The position numbers and the translations under genes are program-made. Source: Corbicula japonica (lineage: Eukaryota > Mollusca > Bivalvia > Venerida > Cyrenidae). Taken from it: 64,000 nt of DNA. Shown here one piece after another: positions 55,193-64,000 of this stretch. Within the stretch, counting starts at the first letter, position 1; each line of letters begins with the position of its first letter. The stretch is from assembly GCA_038501625.1 (NCBI GenBank), contig JAZAYU010000254.1, positions 558,001 through 622,000 on the forward strand, read 5' to 3'. The notes below the pieces were generated by a model that did no database searches, had not been told where the DNA came from, and saw only the letters and a program-made list of their open reading frames with translations.

Positions 55193-57429
55193 TTAAGCAT
55201 ATCTGACTCTTAAGAAAACCAAATTCTGATTTTTTGGGATTAGAATCCTTAAATGGCAAAATCACTTCTCGACTTCTCGGGATATTGCTCATTAGTCCCT
55301 ATATTTACATGGATATTCACTTAAATTGCTCACATTTTGACAAAAAACGGCCATTATTTGTTTTTATATTTTTAGAAAAGATTATAAAATATAAATATGA
55401 CATTTGACCAACCCAAAAATGGAACATTTACATATCAAATGATGTTTTCAACTGCTTAATATTTCGATAAAAACTAGTATTGCATTTTACGAGTATATGT
55501 GGATTACGTTGCATTCGTACCAATTCATAGAATATTGTATGTTTTTGAATATAAATTCAAGTTCCCGTTTCGTTTATGAACATTTTCACGATAGTTTTGG
55601 TAAGGTTTAATATTCAGATATACAACCTTGATTTTGTTTCATTAAGAATTTTGAGGACTATGTTAGTATCGAGCTCTAGCTCGTCTTAAGGTCGCAGGAA
55701 TGCCCATTCACTAAGGCTAAAAAAACGATGTCGCTGAAGTTTACCCTGGTTACCGGTTGTGCACAGCATAAGGCAATGTAAACACGGGAAAAAACCTGAC
55801 CGGTAAAAACTTACGGCGAAGTATTGTTTTGACAAATTTTGTTTATTGGCCTTATTTTTATAAATCGCTAATTGCAAAATATCTTTAAAAATTAAAACTT
55901 ATTTTTCGTTAGCATTATTATCGGACTAGCATTTTGGAAAGCAAAAAAACTAAATCGTTAGTTTAGAGAGTAGGTTGTCATTCGTTGTAACCAATAGCAA
56001 TCGGCCATTTTCAGACTGAGGAAATCAAGTTGAAAACAATGGTAGCTTGTCAATGGATTATTAGGCCTTTAAATTCAATGGAGCATAAGGCCCAGTGACG
56101 GAAAAATCAGATGCATGGATTTTTCTTGAAAACAAGATGTAAGGCTGGTGAGAACCAACTTTTATGTGTTGAATTGTGAAATGGACCTCGCAGTGTTCAG
56201 TCACTCACTCACAGTGAGAGACACACTGAGCTTAGCGAAGACCAGCGCCACAATTCAGTTTTGTATAAGAGTTTTTTGTCACTGGTCATGTTCGTCATTC
56301 AGACATGTGAGCTTATGGCAGTCGAAGATATTGTTTGTGAGAGTAAGTAGCTGAAAACTTGAGCACAAGCCTTGACAAGGTATGAGATTTCTTTTTTTTT
56401 ATTCTTATAAAACACATGGCACAAGAGCAAATCTACACCACAGGGGCTTTGAAGACTGACCCTGTTTTCTGAAAAAAAAATTGAAGAAACTGGCCGCCCC
56501 CCCCCCCTCCAAAAAAAAAAATGAGGGCAGGGCCTACACTGGGTATACAGACTACACTGCATAAACATAATGTTTATGTTTATTGTTTTGGTTGATAGAT
56601 TGGGATCGTTATCAGTCTATTCACACCAAATTTATGATCAAATACCATGGATTTGGTATATGGATTACAGTCAATAGGCCACAAACAAGTCAAATGGGCC
56701 ACACTTTATTTTGAAAAAGCTCAAAAAAACCACAAAAATAGGCAACATTTTTATTTTATTTATAAAGATTTTATTATCATTGTGTTAATATGTTCTATGT
56801 CAGTTTATGATGTTTTATAAAATATTTTTCATCAAGTTGCTTCATTGATTGGACATTTTGTACACAGCAACATCTTCTTTTTCCGGAGTTTTGTCCAAGA
56901 CTAAGGTGGGAAAAACAGTTGACAAAATGTTGCAGCAAAAGAAAAGACATCATTTATGTGTCGATATGCTGTTTTGATCAATGACCTTAGTCTACAAAAG
57001 TCACTTGGTCTACACTAGCACAGAATCAAATATTGATGGTTGCAACATAAGCTGTGTATTTTGCATTGTCCAACATGGAAATTTGTTTAGAAATAAATTT
57101 ATTTATTTATTAAATATAACACCTTTGATTGCATTAGCACCTCTGACTTACTGCAAGTTTTGTAAATTGTGATCTTATATAACAATGTGACACCCTGACA
57201 AAACTGATTGAATCAACACCTTGGGTAGGTGTAGGGAACAGATTATGGCTATAACATAAATTAATTTACTTTTTGATGACAGTCCAATTTTTTGGACGAA
57301 TTATGGGTCATAATATATTATTACTATGTAACTATTACTTGATGATCTTTACTATAGTACAACTAGTCCGGCTGAAGGGGAATTTTGGCCCGGCTTTAAA
57401 TAGAGGTTTATAGCGAATGTTGAAAAAAA
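55193..57429. other. Non-coding stretch
   Basis: Chance frames of 60-90 codons only, with a C/A-rich simple stretch near 56,497-56,521. No domain recognised. Confidence 0.5.
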
Positions 57430-57530
57430 GGTGAAATATGCATATCAGGAATCGCCACATTCAGAAAAAACAGCCTCCCCACACAGTCAAGAAGAAGAGA
57501 GGGGGAGAGAGCATGGTTAATAAAATAAGT
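57430..57530 (-). repeat. Dispersed repeat R1, end fragment
   Basis: GGTGAAATATGCATATCAGG and CCACATTCAGAAAAAACAGC only. Further fragments of this end occur near 7,065-7,125, 10,555-10,640, 24,225-24,285 and 24,415-24,490. Confidence 0.65.
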
Positions 57531-57915
57531 ACCATGTGGCCCGGCTTTATATATAGATCGTTGAGTACTGAACGGGAACCATGTTGTATGTACAACGGTA
57601 CGGTATTACCCAAGGAAATCTTATTAGTAAGAGGGAAGATGTCAACGTAGTTTTTTATGTTGCTTCATTATGTGGACTTTTATTGTTAAATTATGTCGGA
57701 GGTTATGTATGCAAAACTTTTATGTTAATATATAAACAAAATATTTACATGACCAAGATGCAATTCCATGTAGGTTTAGTCAAATAATTGATTGTTGTGA
57801 TTTCTCGTGATAACCTTGAACTGACCCCACTGGTTTTTCAAGATGGCGTTCATCACGTAAAGCATGTATACATGATTAGGTAGTGCGAGTGGATATAGTC
57901 ATATAGGATTGTTTG

Positions 57916-58034
57916 CGGAAAGTTTTTGTAATCTATAACTACTAGATAGTTTCGTTTTCTAGATCACTGTTGATCGGAAAGTTTTTGTAATCTATAACTA
58001 CTAAATAGTTTCGTTTTCTAGATCACTGTTGATC
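57916..58034. repeat. 59-bp tandem duplication
   Basis: Two copies of CGGAAAGTTTTTGTAATCTA...GATCACTGTTGAT, almost identical. Confidence 0.85.
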
Positions 58035-58160
58035 GGGAATGCAAGCCAGGTTATAAAGGGATCGATGAGTTTTGTGTTTTCTTTTAAGCGTAAGCGAACG
58101 TTAAGTACCAACTCAAGCTATTTATAACTGAGTATATACATAGATCTATGTATAGAGTAT

Positions 58161-58162
<2 letters not shown>

Positions 58163-58252
<90 letters not shown>
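58163..58252. repeat. (AT)n microsatellite
   Basis: About 45 uninterrupted AT units. Confidence 0.95.
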
Positions 58253-58256
<4 letters not shown>

Positions 58257-58306
58257 ATATCGTCAGATATGGGGTCTCTGTAATAAACCTTAATCAGGGG
58301 TTGTAT

Positions 58307-58703
58307 ATATATACTAAGAAATGTGGTAAGTTACGGGTCTTACTTCGATATTATACCTATATGTGTGGTTCTATAAAAGTTACGGGGTATATATGGTACC
58401 CCGCTAATTAAATGTCATTTCTATGCACTATCTGACCTTGTAAGTACTATAAGCTGTAATATAAAAATTTGGTTTATGATAAAAAAAAATTTCGGGTTTT
58501 TTTTTATAGACCGAAAATAAATTTCGATAATAAACCGTGTTACGGGAATAATGTTTATCGTACTTAAGAAGTCCGAATATGCATAGAAATGGCATTGAAA
58601 ATTACGGGGTACCATATATACCCCATTACTTTATAGCACCTCACATAAAGGTGTAATATCGAAATTAGACCCGTAACTTACCACATTTCTTAGTATATAT
58701 ATA
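58307..58703. repeat. 0.4-kb hairpin element
   Basis: TACTAAGAAATGTGGTAAGT and its inverse at the ends, with shared TTACGGG, GGTACC and CATTTCTATGCA blocks along both arms. It adjoins a long AT microsatellite. Confidence 0.75.
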
Positions 58704-61700
58704 GATTATATAAATAGATCGATGAGTTGGTGTTTTCTTTAAATTAAAATATATGCGAATTAAAAGTTTATTGTTGTAAGCAGTTAAAGAAAGAGTGTAC
58801 ATGTAGTAAGAGACATTGTTCGGATAGTTATTCCTGGCAGATATTGAAGTTTGTGTTCAGTTTACGAATATTGGCAATCCTGTGACTTGATTTTGGCGCG
58901 TGAGTGTGACCTATATATGATGGTTCTTTGTTTACAAATGTTTCTGATGTTGAAATTGACGGTTCTAGTGGGTTTCCGTTTTACAAGAAGAAGGCGATTT
59001 CGTGTCTATAAAGTAAATAATAATTGTATAACCATTTTTGTAGGTCTTATTCTGTTGTTCAGAACAAATTGCTTTGAGGTGGTATTGCAGTGTGACTCAC
59101 CCCCACCCACTCCCATCCCCCAGCCCCCTGGTTTACGGGATCAAGATGCTGTGTCTGAATATAGAAAGTTAGTATAGATTTTCATCCTGAAAGTACCAAT
59201 TTGAAAGAAATTGCCATGTTCGTGGTAGGACAATTTTGAAAGGTACTGTTGAGTTTATATAGAGCAAATTAATTGTAATGTGGTTAGTGCTATGATAATG
59301 TTTAACTTCCAGGTAACTCGTTCATGAAAATTAAATGTTGGTGTAACTGTCCACAAAGTGCAAGGTCTAACATTATCTTCAGATGTTGTTGATATCGATA
59401 AAACGATATTACAAAGAGGAATGGCTTACATAGCTCTCAGTAGAGTATCTACTAATGAAAATCTACAATGACAATAATGAAAAATCAGTTACATTTATGA
59501 AATTTTGAGTGCTCTTAACGATCCTCTAAACTTCTCCTTGTTCAACCATCGATTAAAAAGAAATTATCAAACTAAACGAAATTAACATTCATTTGTGCAA
59601 AATTTCATTGAAAGGCATTTTACCGTTTTTTAAATGTTGATACTTTTCTTTTTTATCGATAAAGGTGTAAGGAGGAGTGTAGTAAATCCTTAAACTGTGA
59701 GAAATTATTTTACATCCTAAATGAATACATAACAACACATATAGTTCTGGCAATTCTTCACCATGATGCATGTTACCATTGCAACCATCTCTTCCACTAT
59801 TTTCCAGCTAGTTATCATTATATTTAAAAGGAAAACGTTTGTTTTCAAATCATTCACTACATTTACTGCAAACTTGTAAATGTTCAGCAAACAAATTTTA
59901 TCATAAATCCAGGCCATACCAATTCCGGTATATTTCATTTCAAACCGCACTCCTTGTATACAACGCGTTCCACCACTACATGTAATACACACGCACATCC
60001 TTCAACGTTCAATACCCTTTGCCAATAAAAGACAACAATATATTATCACTTAATTCTTTCTTTGTTTAAAAACAATCCATCACCATGAACTCTTACACCC
60101 AACATCTAACTTCTTTCAAATGTCGTCCACATATAACACATCTGTGTTATACTTTTCTTGTTAAAGCAAAAATGACAATCAGATGAAGTTTTTATTTGTT
60201 CTTGAGTTTCAGGATGACAAGTTCAATTTAGATACCAATTAAATAATGATACTATTTTTTTAAAAGCTTATGTAAATCTAAAAACAAAACTAACTCTTTA
60301 CAGTAATTGTCATATACACTAGACTTACAAGTACTACCTGAATTGACTTGTGGCCAATTTGCCATGATACCTCCAGACACAATTTATTTTTTTTATATTT
60401 TGGCCAAATACATGATCGATTGTCCTAAATGTATGAAATTTCAGGTTTTATAACTTTTATAGACAATAATTTTCTGAAAGTAACTACTGATTATTACCCT
60501 TTAAATTTTAATACACAGTAATATGAGATTTTAAATAAAACAGAAATTTACCGTTTTACTCCACAGACATGCCTTTTTACCCATGTGAGACCTGTGTAGA
60601 TCCAGATTAGTTGGCCAGATTGAGTTGGTCGCGTCTGTGCCATCTGATCAGGATCTGCACTATTCACTTTTTGGTCAGAAATAACCTAATGATTTAAACA
60701 AGTGAACATTGCAGATCCTGATCAGACATCATGGATGTGCTGGCTGATCTGAATCTACACAGTTCTTCCATGCCATAAAGGTGTTTACATGGAGGAAAGG
60801 GTTAATCTCCACATAATATTATCATCAGCTGGGACCAAAAAGTTTGACCAGCAAGTAGAATACATGTGTACCAAGAAAAGCATCATTGGGAATTAAAAGT
60901 GTTCTATTATTACCATATTTTTTTTTGCATGTGCACATTTCAACATGATTTCATAATCAAAATATGTATGTGAGGTACATGTATAATCAAATACATTATT
61001 TACAAGGTGTCTGTTTTATTTTTGCAAATTTTGTTAAATATGCATGGTGTCACTAAATTTGCTCAGCATCAAAAAGTTGTGTTTTAGAAAAAAAAATCAA
61101 AGCTTTCATAATCAATTAAATTGTTGAAACAAAAATGTAGATTGCTGTGAAGAGGAAAACAAACATTTCTTGCCATGTCAGTGGGTTTTTTGGCCTCTTT
61201 AAATACATGTGAAAATCTGAATATACCGGTATTAGGATCTGCTTAAGCTGGACTTTTACACAGAAAACTGGAAGTTGCACTCATAATAAAATACAATGAT
61301 TTTTTCTTTTGTATGTTTATGTTTTAGCAATTGTAACAGTAGAGAAGCTTAAATTTTTTAATACATGTATATGGTAAGAGAAATTTATCTATTTTACAGT
61401 AGTTCTGCCTACATTTCTGCAATAAAAAATACAAACAAAATCAAGAAAATACAAACTGGAATGAGCTTCAGAATTTGAAATTCACATTTTCCAGTATATA
61501 TATTACATGTATAAAATACTTACCAGACAGATCCAAAAGTGTTTATGAATAATTAATGGCTTTTTTTATTGCCAATTGATGTGTTCCCAGGTTTACATTT
61601 TTTTGTAAACAATAATCTCTTAACATTGTTATTATACATTTTCAAAAATGGACCAACAACATTTTTAATGCATGATTTGATTGGCAACCGAAATTCATTT

Positions 61701-61973
61701 AGGTAAAGAAAAAAGATATAAAGAAGCATTCTGTTTCAAATCAGTTACTAAGACCTGTAAAGGGGTGTTACATATAGATAATCAGGCTACATGACATTGT
61801 ACATGTTTATGTTTAATTGAGATTATTTCATCTATTTTGGCCCAATAGCTGAACTATTTTTCAACTTAAATAAGTAATTCTGTCATGCACATTTAAATAA
61901 CTCGGCTCAAATATGTACCTTATTGTCACCAAATATGTACCATATTGTCACAATGTTTTTCACACAGCATCTA
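58704..61973. other. Mostly non-coding stretch
   Basis: A 108-codon plus-strand frame at 58,851-59,177 has no recognisable domain, no splice support and a proline run at its end; I do not call it. The 59.6-kb part is a single arm of the TTAA element and 60.6-60.8 kb a dispersed repeat. Confidence 0.45.
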
Positions 61974-62667
61974 CACTCACCGGCATTTCTAATTACACAC
62001 TTTTTATAGACGAAAATAACTATCAAAATATTTGACTTTTTCTAAAATCTGAAAAAAGTAATTGGATTAAGTTTTAACAGCGAATTATTATAGCACTGAC
62101 ATTCTTAAACTAATTGCACAATAAAATAGTTCTGTGAAAGCATTTGTAGCGTAAATGACCGTCGCCGAATATGACGTCACGTGCATCGCGTTACGTCATT
62201 TTCGTACACTCAACATGGTATTCAATCATCGTAATATCAACGTTATGCCGTAGTTATTCTAATTAAAACAATTTAAGGGCAGTAAAATGAAGGTAAAGAA
62301 TTGTAACTTACCTGTCTTACTGACGTGCCAGCTTGGAGCATTCCAACGGCACGCGCTCTCTCTACCAAAGTCATACGCGCCATGTTTTGTGAGTTTTTAT
62401 ACCGGCCTTTTTATCTCTGGCTAGAATTCTAATGATTTTGGCTAAATTCAAACTTGCCTAACATTTTGTACATGTGTGCACGAGGAAAATGCTGATTTCA
62501 AATTTTCGTCTCGCATGAATGAACTCGAATGGGGATTTTCGTGTAACGTGCTACGATTAGACATCAACTCCAGGTACAACTCCCGTTATAACCAATTACC
62601 ATAAACACCATGTTTTGATAGTTATTTTCGTCTATAAAAAGTGTGTAATTAGAAATGCCGGTGAGTG
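61974..62667 (-). mobile_element. Tc1/mariner-type element, 55-bp terminal inverted repeats
   Basis: The ends CACTCACCGGC...GCCGGTGAGTG are identical inverted repeats over 55 bp (61,974-62,028 and 62,613-62,667) and both are flanked by TA. The 694-bp element lacks a DDE domain and is non-autonomous. It keeps a minus-strand start of a transposase (next entry). Confidence 0.85.
62312..62383 (-). pseudogene. Transposase N-terminal HTH fragment
   Basis: ATG opens MARMTLVERARAVGMLQAG TSVRQ, matching the first helix-turn-helix of Tc1-like transposases (x-x-x-E-R-x-R-A-V-G-M-L-x-A-G). A perfect CAG|GTAAGT follows; read through, the frame meets a stop after about a dozen codons. Either a real first exon or the 5' stump left by internal deletion. 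Confidence 0.7.
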
Positions 62668-64000
62668 TATATTCAAATAACTGTTGTTAGTAACTGAAAA
62701 TTCCTATGGCATTGTCATTCCTGGAGATATTTTCAAATGACTTTGCACAAATATGCCCCAAAATCTCGATGATGTATCACACTACAAATTGAAGGTCTTA
62801 CTGTGGTGTTAATGTGATGTATATAAAAACAGTACATTTTAGGTCTAAATTATAACTTTATTCATATGCATGCATATATATTTTTTTGAATAGCATGGCA
62901 CAATTTTGTGCAATTGCAAGTTACAAATTCAAGTGTAATCAAGGTTAACATTTAAAAAAAAATTTCAGACAATAATATATTAATTTTCATGCACAATGTG
63001 ACATAATAACTAGAAATTACATGTACCAATGAAGAATATATCAATATTCAGTATTGCATTAATTGAGTTAATGGAAAACATTTGGGTTGTAAAATTTAAG
63101 CAAGAAGCTTTTGTGTTTTACCCATTAAAAACCCCAAATGTTTAGTAAAAGTCAGATTGCCAGTTGTCCAGCTGAATTCAGAGAAAGTTGATGCAGACTT
63201 AAATTCTTTCCAAAATCACAAATTATATAATTATATCATGCATGAGTAGGCTAACAAATGTTAGACACAAATTATTTTTTAATATAAATCATTAACCGAG
63301 ATTATTAAAGCTAGAGCTCGATAAGAGGCAGTGCCTTAGTTCATATTAATCTGTTTATAGTGTTTTTAGTGTGGCTGAACTGTCACTAACTGCTTACACT
63401 TGAAGAAGGGCTGAGAGTTCAGATTTTGACAAAAACAAACAAAACATTGATTTTAGTTTTTAGAATTATTTATTTCTTCATTTTATACAATGTTTGAATA
63501 TATCTAAAAAAAAATATGTGAGGCTTAAGATCAGTGTACACTAAATAAAAGCTGCTTCATGGTTGGTTAAAAAAAAGTTAGGGGAAACCCGTAAGACTCT
63601 ATAGAAACATTAGCTGATTGGCCAATTTTAAAAAGAAAATTATTTTGAGAAAATATAATCATTTTGTAGTAATTTGAATACAAATAATATGAAATTGATA
63701 ATGAAAAAAACAGTGAAATTCAACTTTAAAAATAGCTATCATTTTGACAGAATGTATAAACAAAAGTTCCGCAGAGACTGGGGTGATACACTTCTGGCTA
63801 AAATGCCGAAAAAGTTTATCGGTCATGCTATGGTGGAATTGGTATTTTATGGTGTGTCTAGGTTGGTTCTCTTGAGAATTGTATGATTTTAAGGGCTTGA
63901 CCCAATAGTAAATTCAGAAATTGATGGGAGGTTATAATGGAAGTCTATGGAAATTGAATTAGTGGTGTATAACCTCTAACACTGCACGGGAAACTACTTT
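62668..64000. other. Non-coding stretch at window end
   Basis: AT-rich. A short block AGGCAGTGCCTTAGTTC near 63,327 also occurs inverted near 41,340, showing another small dispersed repeat. No gene seen. Confidence 0.45.

Noticed and set aside
58851..59177. 108-codon plus-strand frame
   Set aside because: No domain, no splice support, length compatible with chance in 64 kb of both strands.

Overview
This is a eukaryotic window, AT-rich and gene-poor. GT-AG introns, a large mosaic extracellular protein and a dense layer of short dispersed repeats point to an invertebrate. The protein family, the Pol III-box SINEs, the long-inverted-repeat elements and a repeat of the kind common in bivalve DNA make a bivalve mollusc the best guess. 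That is an inference, and I do not name a species.

The only convincing gene runs on the minus strand from about 37.78 kb (start codon) to 6.67 kb (stop codon). I pieced together 24 coding exons from splice sites, reading phase and domain content. The product is a von Willebrand factor D and EGF domain (VWDE)-like membrane protein. In order it has a signal peptide, a D8C/uromodulin-type cysteine module, a Thr-rich mucin-like linker, the conserved mid-region of the VWDE family, one VWD domain split over four exons, the 'SWRL' post-VWD segment, one six-cysteine EGF module, two further Cys-rich segments, a transmembrane helix and a cytoplasmic tail of roughly 110 residues. All exon junctions agree in phase except exon 7 to exon 8. 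That intron is mostly transposon, and one element ends about 9 bp from the exon 8 acceptor.

Region by region: 0-6.6 kb lies downstream of the gene and holds several TA-flanked, pogo-like miniature elements. The span 6.7-37.8 kb is the gene; its introns carry SINEs, a 1.4 kb mariner-type miniature element and a 2.7 kb foldback-like element with minisatellite arms. The span 37.8-43.9 kb has no recognisable gene. At 43.9-48.5 kb there is a large inverted pair of ~0.96 kb repeats enclosing LINE relics and a small TIR element. The span 49-55 kb holds degenerate repeats, a tandem SINE array and weak candidate exons on the plus strand (a protein-kinase-like fragment and a transmembrane segment). The span 55-64 kb is mostly non-coding, with an AT microsatellite, a ~0.4 kb hairpin element and a 694 bp Tc1/mariner-type element that still encodes the start of a transposase.

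Most other open frames are short chance frames or lie in repeats. The long frames at 18.3-20.5 kb come from a stop-free CpG-rich minisatellite and are not treated as proteins.
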